The notes beneath the pieces were generated by a model. The model was not told the origin of the DNA. It was given only the letters and a program-made list of their open reading frames with translations, and made no database searches. Positions 33,525 through 42,023 of a stretch of DNA of 64,000 bases are shown piece after piece. Position 1 is the stretch's first letter, and each line of letters starts with the position of its first letter. Where the stretch lies: positions 1-64,000 of the forward strand of contig NZ_JAFNJE010000013.1 of NCBI RefSeq assembly GCF_017368475.1, read 5' to 3'. The DNA is from Alteromonas sp. 5E99-2. Its GTDB lineage: Bacteria > Pseudomonadota > Gammaproteobacteria > Enterobacterales > Alteromonadaceae. The position numbers and the translations under genes are program-made.

Positions 33525-34340
33525 ATGAATAGAAACGAGTACCTTATTTTTTCAGGTATCGACCCAGTTATGTTTAGCCTTGGGCCTGTCAGTGTAAAAT
33601 GGTATGGCCTTATGTATCTGGTTGGCTTTATTGCAGCCTTATACCTTGGTTTTCGTAGACAAGAAAAAACGAATTGGACAAAAATACAAATTGTAGATTT
33701 ACTCTTTTGGTGTTTCGTAGGAATTATTATTGGTGGAAGGCTTGGCTACGTCGTTTTTTATCAGTTTGATTTTTTATTGCATAACCCTTTATTTTTATTT
33801 CAAATTTGGCACGGTGGCATGTCTTTTCACGGTGCTTTGCTCGGGGCCATTGGGGTTATTGCATGGAGGTCAAAAGTGATGAATAGTGACTTTTTGCCTG
33901 TCACTGATTACATAGTTCCTCTTGTACCAATAGGGCTAGGGGCTGGGCATATTGGAAACTTTATTAACGCTGAACTGTGGGGGCGGCCATCATCATTGCC
34001 TTGGGCTGTTATTTTTCCCAATGCTGGTGGCGATCCAAGACATCCGTCACAGCTTTATGAATTCGCACTAGAAGGGATGATACTGTTTATTGTACTTTGG
34101 GTGTATTCAGCAACAACACGAAAGTACGGAACTGTGTCAGCGTTGTTTTTAGTTTGTTATGGACTATTTAGATTTATTGTAGAGTTTTTTCGCCAACCCG
34201 ATGCACATATTGGCTTATACAAAATAGGGCTAACTCAGGGGCAACTTCTTTGTGTACCAATGATAATATTGGGAGCAGCATTGTTTTGGACATTAGCCGC
34301 CAATAAGAACATTCAGATTAACCCGTTTATTAAGAGATAG
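33525..34340 (+). CDS. lgt: Prolipoprotein diacylglyceryl transferase
   Basis: A 271-residue inner-membrane enzyme that attaches diacylglycerol to the lipobox cysteine of prolipoproteins such as NlpD in this window. Seven membrane segments are evident. The periplasmic active-site loop [17 protein letters not shown] carries the conserved histidine, and [15 protein letters not shown] contains the second essential arginine region. The lgt signature reads [16 protein letters not shown]: codon 142 is CAT (His) where almost all homologues, including E. coli R143, have arginine. The gene is otherwise intact. It ends six bases before the thyA ATG. Confidence 0.95.
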   Translation: MNRNEYLIFSGIDPVMFSLGPVSVKWYGLMYLVGFIAALYLGFRRQEKTNWTKIQIVDLLFWCFVGIIIGGRLGYVVFYQFDFLLHNPLFLFQIWHGGMSFHGALLGAIGVIAWRSKVMNSDFLPVTDYIVPLVPIGLGAGHIGNFINAELWGRPSSLPWAVIFPNAGGDPRHPSQLYEFALEGMILFIVLWVYSATTRKYGTVSALFLVCYGLFRFIVEFFRQPDAHIGLYKIGLTQGQLLCVPMIILGAALFWTLAANKNIQINPFIKR

Positions 34341-34345
34341 TGACC

Positions 34346-35197
34346 ATGAAACAGTATTTAGAGTTATGCCAAAGAATCATTGATAGCGGTAAATGGGTTG
34401 AAAACAAACGAACCGGTGTGCGTTGCTTAACCGTAATTAACGCTGATATGGAATACGACGTAGCAAATAACGAATTTCCATTAGTAACCACAAGAAAAAG
34501 TTACTACAAGTCGGCAATTGCTGAACTTTTAGGTTATTTAAGGGGCTATGACAATGCCGCTCAATTTAGGGAAATTGGGTGTAAAACCTGGGATGCGAAC
34601 GCAAACGACAATGCAGTGTGGTTGAACAACCCAAATCGCAAAGGTGAAGACGATATGGGGCGGGTTTATGGTGTACAAGGCCGTTCTTGGATGCGCCCCG
34701 ATAAAACCAGTTTGGATCAGCTAGCTAAAGTGGTCGACAACTTATCCAAAGGGATTGATGATCGAGGTGAAATCGTGACCTTCTATAATCCGGGAGAGTT
34801 CGACCTTGGATGTTTACGACCTTGTATGCACACCCACAATTTTTCATTGCTTGGCGATGAACTCTATTTAACCAGTATACAACGCAGCTGTGATGTACCT
34901 CTTGGACAAAATTTTAATCAAATACAGTGCTTTGTTTTGTTGGCGTTAATTGCGCAAATCACAAACCTAAAACCGGCAAAAGTTTTTCATAAGATTGTGA
35001 ATGCACATATTTATGAAAACCAGTTGGAATTAATGCGAGATGTACAGCTAAAGCGCACACCCTTTGCATCACCAAAGCTCATTATCAATCCCGATATTAA
35101 AACACTCAAAGATATTGAAACCTGGGTGACAACAGATGATTTTACTGTTGAAGGCTATGAAAGCCATGAGGCAATTCACTATCCGTTTTCTGTGTAG
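34346..35197 (+). CDS. thyA: Thymidylate synthase
   Basis: A 283-residue enzyme that makes dTMP from dUMP and methylene-tetrahydrofolate; folA upstream in the window regenerates the folate. The nucleophilic cysteine is in [15 protein letters not shown] near residue 156, the dUMP-binding segment is [14 protein letters not shown], and [15 protein letters not shown] is the conserved C-terminal region. It belongs to the longer ThyA type of marine gammaproteobacteria (283 instead of 264). GTG 34340 is in frame, but ATG 34346 matches the family start MKQYLELCQ. It is the last gene of the rppH-ptsP-lgt-thyA operon. Confidence 0.96.
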   Translation: MKQYLELCQRIIDSGKWVENKRTGVRCLTVINADMEYDVANNEFPLVTTRKSYYKSAIAELLGYLRGYDNAAQFREIGCKTWDANANDNAVWLNNPNRKGEDDMGRVYGVQGRSWMRPDKTSLDQLAKVVDNLSKGIDDRGEIVTFYNPGEFDLGCLRPCMHTHNFSLLGDELYLTSIQRSCDVPLGQNFNQIQCFVLLALIAQITNLKPAKVFHKIVNAHIYENQLELMRDVQLKRTPFASPKLIINPDIKTLKDIETWVTTDDFTVEGYESHEAIHYPFSV

Positions 35198-35237
35198 TGG
35201 TGATAAAAGTTATTTTTAGTAAAGTTCACCAATAATA

Positions 35238-35293
35238 TTATTCAACATGCCAATATTGCCCTTGCTTAGGAATAATGCAATTAACATCAAAGG
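35238..35293 (-). repeat. Relic copy of the cpdP 3' end (left direct repeat of island)
   Basis: These 56 bases match 38411-38466 at 49 positions; all differences are transitions. Read on the minus strand they encode DVNCIIPKQGQYWHVE and a TAA stop. The intact gene has GVNYIIPEQGQYWHVE and a TAG stop. With the intact copy 3.2 kb away it brackets the island genes in direct orientation, the pattern left by integration at the 3' end of a gene. Confidence 0.8.
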
Positions 35294-35377
35294 AGGGCGT
35301 TACTCATTGCAACAGTATTTCACTCTGATTTTCTCCATTAGTACAGTTTCGATATACTCTGCGGTTGTGTAAGTTTG

Positions 35378-35422
35378 TATTTCCTATTCAAAGTTTTATT
35401 AAATACTCTCGAATAGGAAATA
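35378..35422. repeat. 12-bp perfect inverted repeat upstream of the microcin-like gene
   Basis: TATTTCCTATTC (35378-35389) and GAATAGGAAATA (35411-35422) are perfect reverse complements separated by 21 AT-rich bases. It may act as an operator, an RNA hairpin or the end of a small repeat. It lies about 120 bases before the peptide gene. Confidence 0.65.
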
Positions 35423-35540
35423 AGACGGGCTGGTTTTAATTAACTTTAGCGACATAAATAAAGCTAGCCTAATTGCTGATTACTATAAGGTATTGAGCTA
35501 ACTATTACCGACTAAAATCGGACTCATGGAGGAAAACATC

Positions 35541-35744
35541 ATGCGTGAATTAAACGTAGGCGAAATTAAAGAAGTTAATGGTGGAATAAGTGACTACGAG
35601 GGTGCTGGGGCTGTCATTGCCGTGTATGGTTTTGGAGCTGCATTATCTGTTACTCCTATCGGTTGGGCTGTAGGTGCTTTTGCATTGGGAGCTGCGGGAG
35701 GTTTAGCTGTTGCGCAATTTGTAGCTGATCAGATACCTGAATAA
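35541..35744 (+). CDS. Double-glycine-leader, microcin/class II bacteriocin-like precursor peptide
   Basis: A 67-residue precursor. The first 15 residues, MRELNVGEIKEVNGG, are a textbook double-glycine leader (compare the MRTLTLNELDSVSGG leader of microcin V), recognised and cut by peptidase-containing ABC exporters. The 52-residue core is rich in Gly and Ala and largely hydrophobic (GAALSVTPIGWAVGAFALG), with a short polar end (ADQIPE), as in pore-forming class II microcins. GGAGG eight bases before ATG 35541 decides the start over the upstream ATG 35526. No C39 exporter or HlyD gene is in the window, so export would need a distant system. The next gene encodes a rhomboid-type protease. Antibacterial activity is inferred, not shown. 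Confidence 0.72.
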   Translation: MRELNVGEIKEVNGGISDYEGAGAVIAVYGFGAALSVTPIGWAVGAFALGAAGGLAVAQFVADQIPE

Positions 35745-35976
35745 CATAATGTCCATTAAGTAAATTATTGTATCTTTTTAATCTTGATTAACCCGTGCTT
35801 GAAGGATTTATTGTGTTTCTGTTTAAATCGAGAACTCTTATAAGTTTCAGCTAGCATAACGATTAAACAAAATTGATATAGTGAGCAGCCATTAGATAGT
35901 CTAATAGCTTTATCACAAGCTTGGCTAGGCAAGAGTCAAATTTGGGCATACCTAGGGAAATACGTAGGTAAAGTTA

Positions 35977-37011
35977 ATGAATAGAGTTGAGTGGCTTTCA
36001 CATACAAACCTTCCTTTAAAAGAGGGGGATTGTTGGGGAAAGTTGAATAAAAATGAAATAAAACTAAGCTCGCTAGAAGAGCAACGCGAGCGTATTAGGA
36101 GGTGGCAACCTCAGCAAAGACTGCTAATCAACTTGAATCGTTTTCATCGGATGGTTCCTCCAATTTACTGTAGTAAATATCGGAAAATCATTAAAAATAA
36201 TTTGAAATACAGGTATAAGGTAATATCGGTTACTTCTATTATTCCTGTGTACCTTTTTTTACTATTACATTTTTTTTTCAATTACAAATTCGATTATGAA
36301 GCTGTAGGTAGTGCCCTAGGATTTATTGGTTTATGTTTGGCGTATTTCTTAACCTATAAGCTTGGTTTAAGTAATACAAAATTAATAAAGGAAAGGTCAC
36401 TATTTTATTATTGGTTATTTAACTCTGTAGTACCCCGAAAAGCATTATTATTTTGTGTTTTGTATGGCGGTGGAATAGCTTTTTTACAATTGTTTTTTCA
36501 ACAATTTTTAGGTACCACTGATGCTGTATTTGAACTTTATGGCATTATGTATGAAGAGGTTTCTAATCAGGATTATTGGCGATTCTTTACAGGCCCCAAC
36601 CTTCATTATTCTTTGCTTCACTTTTTTGTAAACTATTTGACTCTTTTAATGGTGGGGACGTTATCTATTTCTCTAACTGGGTATAAAAGTACCTTCATAT
36701 TTATTATTGGTAATGCCGTTGGTGCTTATTGTCAGTTTGTCTTCGGAGGGAGTGTATTTGATAATTATGGCGGTATTTCATCTGGTAATTTTGCTCTTTT
36801 TAGTTGGCTATTAGGTTACAACTGCTTTTACAAAAATAACTTACCTCAAGGCTTTTCTTACACTATCGGAATAGTCGGTATTATCGGTTTAATTAGTGGT
36901 GAACTATTAAACTCCAATTCAGCTACAGTAGCGCACGTCACAGGTATATTATTTGGGCTTGCTGCATCTTTTTTTTATAGTTGTTACGCTTATTGTATTC
37001 AACGGCATTAG
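35977..37011 (+). CDS. Rhomboid family intramembrane serine protease (divergent)
   Basis: A 344-residue membrane protein. The N-terminal 75 residues are soluble and basic; two helices follow (about 80-125), then a six-helix rhomboid core. Rhomboid signatures are WRFFTGPNLHYSLLHFFVNY near residue 205 (the WR loop and TM2 region), GGISSGNFALFSW with the likely catalytic serine 268 (or 269), and AHVTGILFGLAA with the likely catalytic histidine 320. The usual GxSG reads GISS, so the motif is slightly atypical. Rhomboids cleave substrates inside the membrane. It lies 232 bases after the double-glycine peptide gene and could process the peptide, confer protection or act independently. Confidence 0.7.
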   Translation: MNRVEWLSHTNLPLKEGDCWGKLNKNEIKLSSLEEQRERIRRWQPQQRLLINLNRFHRMVPPIYCSKYRKIIKNNLKYRYKVISVTSIIPVYLFLLLHFFFNYKFDYEAVGSALGFIGLCLAYFLTYKLGLSNTKLIKERSLFYYWLFNSVVPRKALLFCVLYGGGIAFLQLFFQQFLGTTDAVFELYGIMYEEVSNQDYWRFFTGPNLHYSLLHFFVNYLTLLMVGTLSISLTGYKSTFIFIIGNAVGAYCQFVFGGSVFDNYGGISSGNFALFSWLLGYNCFYKNNLPQGFSYTIGIVGIIGLISGELLNSNSATVAHVTGILFGLAASFFYSCYAYCIQRH

Positions 37012-37257
37012 CGGCAGTTTTCTAAGGGTTACTAAATCTAGATATGTTGGTTCAGGAATCACCCAACGACTTGCCAACGATTCAACCTTTGGAAAAAATG
37101 GTTCTGACAAATTGGACGATATCGTAATTATTGAAGTACCGATTAATCCGTAAATTATTGTGTGGCAGATATTTGGGGATTTCTAAATATAGAGCCAAAA
37201 AAGCTTTAAGAGTGGCGTATTTATATACGTCACTGTGTTTGTTGTAAGGCATATGGT

Positions 37258-38052
37258 ATGAATGTAAAAGATGAAATTGAGTTCAGGCTAAGTTATCTGA
37301 AAGGCTTAGCTCAAACCAGACCAAATATGAGTTTGCCGGGGGCAAAAGTAGCTAACAGATATAGATCATTGGCAGGTGTATACTACGGTATCTATATATA
37401 TGAAACTGCATTATCAGAAAAGTTAGAGTCTCGAAATAATACACTAATGCACATAAATGAAATGAGTTTATCCGCTGTTCAAGCTCATTCTGAGAGTACG
37501 CTGAAAAGTTTAGAAGCTGTTTTTCTGGCAAGAACAATAAAATTAGAAGACGTGACTGACATTGCTAAACAGATAGTTTCGTTAGCTAGTAGCAATACAA
37601 ATGAGTATATCACTCATCTATTCACAGTCATTTCGTGTTTAAAGTTGGGATGTGATTATACTCCATATTTGGATTGGTTTAGCAAAATGGAGAGTAAAAA
37701 GTATACATTAGTATTACCGGGGTCTGTTGAGGCCATTTCTCATTTGGTTAAAAGAGATGAAAATAGTTTGTCTGCTGCGATAGACTCTATGCTGCTAGCA
37801 CATCATAAAGAGGCCAATAACAGACACTCAGATATTTATAATTCTCAGGGGGCATTTCTTAGCATTGCACCTTATTTGATTGTAGATCTAGCCGAGTCTT
37901 TTGGTATGAATATTCGTTCCAAAATTACGGAAAATAAACAGATACTCAAACTTGGACTTAGCTCCCCAGCTGACTTTCCTGAAATACCTAAAAATCATAA
38001 GATGCCAATAGAAGTCGATTATCTTACAGCAAAAACAAATATTGTCGTTTAG
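37258..38052 (+). CDS. Uncharacterised protein, possibly Imm49-like
   Basis: A 264-residue, mostly helical soluble protein without signal peptide or membrane helix. The C-terminal half, with HLVKRDENSLSAAIDSMLLA followed by HHKEAN and a hydrophobic helix FLSIAPYLIVDLAESFGMNI, loosely resembles the Imm49 immunity family, in which a helix-rich domain ends with a conserved histidine region and a hydrophobic helix. The resemblance is by eye and weak. Its place after a microcin-like peptide and a rhomboid protease gene would suit an immunity role. ATG 37258 has AGG ten bases before it. Confidence 0.45.
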   Translation: MNVKDEIEFRLSYLKGLAQTRPNMSLPGAKVANRYRSLAGVYYGIYIYETALSEKLESRNNTLMHINEMSLSAVQAHSESTLKSLEAVFLARTIKLEDVTDIAKQIVSLASSNTNEYITHLFTVISCLKLGCDYTPYLDWFSKMESKKYTLVLPGSVEAISHLVKRDENSLSAAIDSMLLAHHKEANNRHSDIYNSQGAFLSIAPYLIVDLAESFGMNIRSKITENKQILKLGLSSPADFPEIPKNHKMPIEVDYLTAKTNIVV

Positions 38053-38075
38053 TCGCTATAAGTAATGATGTCATT

Positions 38076-38360
38076 ATGAAGCCAAAGCTTAGGAAGTGCC
38101 CCGTATGTAAAATTCAAAGTGTTAATGAGAATGACTTATTTATTGGAGCTGAATGCCTAGGGTGCGGCTCAATCATTGAAGTTAATTATTATTATTCATG
38201 GGGTGTATCAATACTATTATGCTTGATTACCTTGGGCGCATTTAAGCTATCATTGCCAATAATTGGCTGGCTGTCACTGCTAACCTTAATTATTTTTACC
38301 AGTAATTATAAGCATTGGATAGGAACATATTTCCCATTAAAGTGTTACGAAAAGAAATAG
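38076..38360 (+). CDS. Zinc-ribbon plus two-helix membrane protein
   Basis: A 94-residue protein. The N-terminus has two knuckles, CPVC near residue 8 and CLGC near residue 28, typical of a zinc ribbon. Two membrane helices follow at about residues 42-58 and 62-78 (VSILLCLITLGAFKLS, IIGWLSLLTLIIFTS) and a basic tail. Similar small proteins are common and uncharacterised in Alteromonadales. It lies 23 bases after the 264-residue protein gene, so the two may be cotranscribed. No function can be assigned. Confidence 0.6.
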   Translation: MKPKLRKCPVCKIQSVNENDLFIGAECLGCGSIIEVNYYYSWGVSILLCLITLGAFKLSLPIIGWLSLLTLIIFTSNYKHWIGTYFPLKCYEKK

Positions 38361-38410
38361 GCTAAGACTTCCGAAATAAAGTATGAATTTTCAATTAACC
38401 TACCAAGACA

Positions 38411-38466
38411 CTATTCAACATGCCAATATTGTCCTTGTTCAGGAATAATGTAATTAACACCGAAGG
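38411..38466 (-). repeat. Right copy of the cpdP 3'-end direct repeat
   Basis: The last 56 bases of the intact cpdP-like gene, matched at 49 of 56 positions by 35238-35293 on the same strand. It marks the right edge of the small island. Confidence 0.8.
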
Positions 38467-39445
38467 GGTTTTCTGCGGTTAATTGAGCCAGAATTTTTTC
38501 TTGTATTGTTACGGGGTTCGTTGGATTGGGGCGACGTAACACCGGTTTAATATGGCTTATAATGATGGGAAGTCCTTTAATGGCCGAAGGCTCACCAAGG
38601 ATTTGTACAAGGAAAGCGATTTCTTGGTTTACCAATTGAGGCGTTAAATGCCCAAATAACAGGTTAGTAGGCCTTTCATTTGAGAAAGAACTTTCTATTA
38701 TAATCGCTTTGAGCTGCCCCTTTAATACGGCAGGTTTGATGGCTTGCCACAATGAGGCTAGCTTGTCGACTTGCTCAATGGAATCTGCGCCTGTATCACC
38801 CAAACATAGAACTATGTCGTTTTGATATTCAATTACAAAAGCACTTGATAGTTGGCCGCTGTGACTTAACGGATAAGCTGTGACGAACATATCGGTATTG
38901 TGAATTTGCTGCTTTTTATCGGGAAGTAATTCACGATATTGGTATTTATTTAGCCTAGGTTGTTTGCCTTTATCAGCAAAATTTGGCCACGATTGCCAAT
39001 TAAAATAGTTGGTTTCAATGTTTTGTAATACAGGTTCAAAAGCATAAAGCGGTTTTGCCGAATCATCTACCGAACCTACGAGTAAACCTGCCAAGTGGTC
39101 TAAGTGACTATGGGAAATCAAATACCCTTTTATATAGTTCTGTAATACATTTCCAGTAAGCTGATGTGTTGATGAACGAGGAATAACTATCCCATTGTTT
39201 CTTTGCTTTATTGAGTCATTAGCTTCAACAAAACTGCCTTGTTCTACCGCTTTTTCTATGCCGTCAACTAAGCTACCTGCATCGCAAGCAACACCGGATT
39301 GACTGCCATGAGGAGCAATTAAAAACGACGACAGATTACTGCTTTTTGTTCCCCCCGCTGTACCCAAGGCGACAATATCGAATCCATTATTCTTTGCGGA
39401 GCAAGACAAGCTAGCAAGGATAGTGAGCCAATAAAACAGCCTCAT
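38411..39445 (-). CDS. cpdP: Class II 3',5'-cyclic-nucleotide phosphodiesterase (CpdP type)
   Basis: A 344-residue metallo-beta-lactamase-fold enzyme. An N-terminal hydrophobic segment (MRLFYWLTILASLSCSA) suggests export to the periplasm. The metal-binding motif SHSHLDHLAGLLVGS (HxHxDH) near residue 112 and LCLGDTGADSIEQ with its aspartate near residue 215 match class II phosphodiesterases such as Vibrio fischeri CpdP and yeast PDE1. These hydrolyse cAMP and cGMP. The C-terminal SHIKPVLRRP supplies another ligand. A relic of its 3' end lies near thyA, so the two genes were probably convergent neighbours before the island arrived. Confidence 0.85.
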   Translation of the reverse strand: MRLFYWLTILASLSCSAKNNGFDIVALGTAGGTKSSNLSSFLIAPHGSQSGVACDAGSLVDGIEKAVEQGSFVEANDSIKQRNNGIVIPRSSTHQLTGNVLQNYIKGYLISHSHLDHLAGLLVGSVDDSAKPLYAFEPVLQNIETNYFNWQSWPNFADKGKQPRLNKYQYRELLPDKKQQIHNTDMFVTAYPLSHSGQLSSAFVIEYQNDIVLCLGDTGADSIEQVDKLASLWQAIKPAVLKGQLKAIIIESSFSNERPTNLLFGHLTPQLVNQEIAFLVQILGEPSAIKGLPIIISHIKPVLRRPNPTNPVTIQEKILAQLTAENPFGVNYIIPEQGQYWHVE

Positions 39446-39481
39446 TTTGTTTTTTTCCTACGTGTTTGGCTAGTCATTGTA

Positions 39482-41116
39482 TTAGTTGTTTTCGGTTATA
39501 GACAAGGCCACAGCTTCTGCAATGCGTATGCCGTCGATACCTGCCGACCAAATTCCGCCCGCGTAGCCAGCGCCTTCTCCTGCTGGGTATAAACCGTGAA
39601 CATTAACGCTTTGAAAATCCTTGTCTCGCTTAATACAAATAGGCGAAGAAGTGCGGGTTTCAACACCGGTCAGTAACCCATCTGCTTTGGCAAAACCTTT
39701 TATCTTTTTATCAAAAGCGGGAATGGCTTCACGAATGGCATTGGTTACATAATCAGGCACGACCTTACTTAAATCGGTTAAGGTTATTCCCGGAGTATAA
39801 GAGGGCTTTACATCACCTTCTGGGGTTGTTGCACTGGTCTTATTATTGAGGAAATCACCTATGTATTGTGCGGGGGCATGGTAGTTTTCGCCGCCAGCAT
39901 GAAACGCGAGTGATTCCAAATTACGCTGTAATTCTATACCCGCTAATGGGTGTCCGGGGTAGTCTTTTTCAGGGGTAATGCCCACCACGATGGCGCTGTT
40001 TGCGTTACTTTCATGACGGGAATATTGACTCATTCCATTGGTAACAACGCGTTTTTCTTCCGATGCAGCGGCAACCACAGTTCCACCAGGACACATACAA
40101 AAACTATACACTGAGCGGCCGTTTTTACAGTGGTGCACTAATTTGTAATCTGCGGTACCTAGGATTGGGTTACCCACGTTATCGCCAAACCGACAACTGT
40201 CGATCATGCTTTGTCTATGCTCAACTCTAAAGCCAATTGAAAAGGGCTTGGCTTCAATGTACACACCTTGGTCATAAAGAGCCTCAAAGGTATCACGAGC
40301 GCTGTGGCCTATGGCTAAAATAACGTGTTTACAACTCAGGTATTCGTCATTAGACAAGAACAAACCTTTTATCTTGCGTTTGTTGGTGTCATCTGTGGTG
40401 TCGAAATCTAGCTTTTCCACGCGAGTACTAAAGCGAAATTCACCGCCCAGTTCGATAATGGTTTTACGCATGGCTTCCATCATATTGATCAGTTTATAAG
40501 TACCAATATGAGGCTTACTGACGTACATGATTTCTTTGGGAGCACCAGCGTCGACAAATTCTTTTAGTACCTTACGGCCATAGTGTTTGGGGTCTTTTAT
40601 TTGGCTATAAAGCTTGCCATCGGAAAATGTACCGGCACCACCTTCGCCAAATTGCACATTGGATTCGGGATTAAGATCATTCTTTTTACGCCAAAAACCA
40701 AAGGTGTCTTTGGTGCGTTCACGAACCACTTTTCCGCGTTCTAAAATAATGGGTTTAAACCCCATTTGTGCCAGCGTTAAAGCCGCCAACAAACCACAAG
40801 GACCAAGCCCAACGACCACTGGGCGTTCGGTTAGATTACTGGGGGCTTGAGCGACAAATTTATACGTCATGTCAGGGGTTTGACGAACGTGTTGGTCTTT
40901 TTCAAAGGTGGCTAATAGTTCGGTTTCATTAGTGACAGCAACATCTAAGGTGTATATGAGCTGAATATTTTTGTTGTTTCGCGCGTCGTAACCTCGTTTG
41001 AACATATCAAAAGATACTAGCTCATTATCACTAATATTAAGCTTGGCTAAAATAGCGTGTTCAATGGCTTGGTCATCGTGATCTAGGGGTAATTTGATAT
41101 CGGTTAAGCGCAACAT
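39482..41116 (-). CDS. NAD(P)/FAD-dependent oxidoreductase (COG2509 family)
   Basis: A 544-residue flavoprotein of the uncharacterised FAD-dependent dehydrogenase family. The dinucleotide-binding motif VVVGLGPCGLLAALTLAQMG lies near residue 100, preceded by a small N-terminal domain of about 95 residues typical of COG2509. QFGEGGAGTFSDGKLYSQIK is the family signature, VILAIGHSARDTFE is the second glycine motif, and the C-terminal YPAGEGAGYAGGIWSAGIDG block closes the FAD site. Length fits (about 535-545). The reaction is unknown; the family is related to electron-transfer flavoprotein and BFD-type oxidoreductases. The protein is cytoplasmic. Confidence 0.85.
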   Translation of the reverse strand: MLRLTDIKLPLDHDDQAIEHAILAKLNISDNELVSFDMFKRGYDARNNKNIQLIYTLDVAVTNETELLATFEKDQHVRQTPDMTYKFVAQAPSNLTERPVVVGLGPCGLLAALTLAQMGFKPIILERGKVVRERTKDTFGFWRKKNDLNPESNVQFGEGGAGTFSDGKLYSQIKDPKHYGRKVLKEFVDAGAPKEIMYVSKPHIGTYKLINMMEAMRKTIIELGGEFRFSTRVEKLDFDTTDDTNKRKIKGLFLSNDEYLSCKHVILAIGHSARDTFEALYDQGVYIEAKPFSIGFRVEHRQSMIDSCRFGDNVGNPILGTADYKLVHHCKNGRSVYSFCMCPGGTVVAAASEEKRVVTNGMSQYSRHESNANSAIVVGITPEKDYPGHPLAGIELQRNLESLAFHAGGENYHAPAQYIGDFLNNKTSATTPEGDVKPSYTPGITLTDLSKVVPDYVTNAIREAIPAFDKKIKGFAKADGLLTGVETRTSSPICIKRDKDFQSVNVHGLYPAGEGAGYAGGIWSAGIDGIRIAEAVALSITENN

Positions 41117-41207
41117 AGTAAACAGTCTCTTGAATATGCCGGACAGCCTTTCTGTCAGGGCTAGACTATTTTAAATCAGTGCATGCACAAGGTACAGGAA
41201 TACGTGC

Positions 41208-41828
41208 TTAACCTTTAAAGCCTTTACCTACTACATAGACTTCTCGTGATCGGGGTCTGGACGCATCGGGCTTGCGAATAATCACTTTGTTAAAAGATTG
41301 GCGTACGTCTTTTACATAGGCTTCGTAACCCACACCTTGGAACACCTTGGCGCAAAAACTGCCATTGGGCTTAAGAACATTTCGAGCCATGTCTAAGGCA
41401 AGTTCAACAAGGTAAATAGATGAGTACTGATCTGTGGTTTTTACGCCGCTTAAATTTGGCGCCATATCGGAGACTACTACATCAACTTTTTGGTTATTTA
41501 ACGCAGCTAGTATTTCGTTGTATACAGATTCTTCGGTGAAGTCACCTTGAATAAAATGCGCACCAATGATGCTATCCATAGGAAGGATATCGGAGGATAT
41601 CAGGCGCCCTGAGTCTACAACTATGGGCGCAATCACTTGCGACCAACCACCTGGCGCTGCACCTAAATCCATAACCACATGACCGGGCTGAATGAGTTTG
41701 TCTTTTTCATTGATTTCAAGCAATTTATAACTAGCACGAGAGCGGTAGCCGTCAGCTTGGGCTTTTTTTACATAGAGGTCACTTAAGTGTTCCTCCATCC
41801 ATTTTTTACTGCTGCCTGACTGTGCCAT
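41208..41828 (-). CDS. rlmE: 23S rRNA (uridine-2552-2'-O)-methyltransferase RlmE (FtsJ/RrmJ)
   Basis: A 206-residue SAM-dependent methyltransferase acting on U2552 of 23S rRNA in the 50S subunit. Motifs: RSRASYKLLEINEKD with the catalytic lysine near residue 37, VVMDLGAAPGGWSQV for SAM binding, VVSDMAPNLSG with the catalytic aspartate, GSFCAKVFQG with the second lysine and SREVYVVGKGF with the glutamate, so the K-D-K-E tetrad is complete. Length matches E. coli RlmE (209). Here it stands alone; the usual downstream ftsH is not next to it. Confidence 0.96.
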   Translation of the reverse strand: MAQSGSSKKWMEEHLSDLYVKKAQADGYRSRASYKLLEINEKDKLIQPGHVVMDLGAAPGGWSQVIAPIVVDSGRLISSDILPMDSIIGAHFIQGDFTEESVYNEILAALNNQKVDVVVSDMAPNLSGVKTTDQYSSIYLVELALDMARNVLKPNGSFCAKVFQGVGYEAYVKDVRQSFNKVIIRKPDASRPRSREVYVVGKGFKG

Positions 41829-42023
41829 AAATTACTCTGCCGTTACTGTTTTTGGAATCCCGCCTATTGTAAGCGGGCAACGGATATTTTCCAATTCATT
41901 GGCGCCACAATTCAGAGGTTTATTTGCATTTAACCTATGACAGCGGTTTTTTCTGACTTGAATTACGCAAACAGATATAATTCACCCTATTAAGACTCCG
42001 TTATAGCTGTTAGGCAAGGCGAC

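Larger units (their letters stand above)
35198..35540. other. Gene-free stretch between thyA and the microcin-like gene (left edge of an island)
   Basis: These 343 bases hold no convincing gene. They contain a diverged copy of the cpdP 3' end (35238-35293), a 12-bp perfect inverted repeat (35378-35422), a small CCGA/TCGG hairpin just before the ribosome site of the next gene, and the GGAGG ribosome site itself. No strong promoter could be assigned. Confidence 0.7.
35238..38466. mobile_element. Small genomic island bracketed by cpdP 3'-end repeats
   Basis: The island lies between thyA and the cpdP-like gene, both core genes. It carries four plus-strand genes: a microcin-like peptide, a rhomboid-type protease, a 264-residue protein and a zinc-ribbon membrane protein. 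Base composition is visibly AT-richer than the flanks and gene spacing is loose. The ends are direct repeats of the phosphodiesterase gene's terminus. No integrase or transposase is present inside, so it may be a decayed element or a segment gained by homologous recombination. The boundaries are inferred from the repeats only. Confidence 0.5.

Noticed and set aside
36953-37153. 66-codon frame overlapping the end of the rhomboid gene and running past its stop
   Set aside because: No ribosome site, overlaps a well-supported membrane helix in another frame, and the tail resembles no family. Kept as a non-coding shadow.
35238-38466. Integrase or transposase inside the small island
   Set aside because: None of the four genes or the gaps encodes recombinase motifs; the mobile nature rests only on the flanking repeats.
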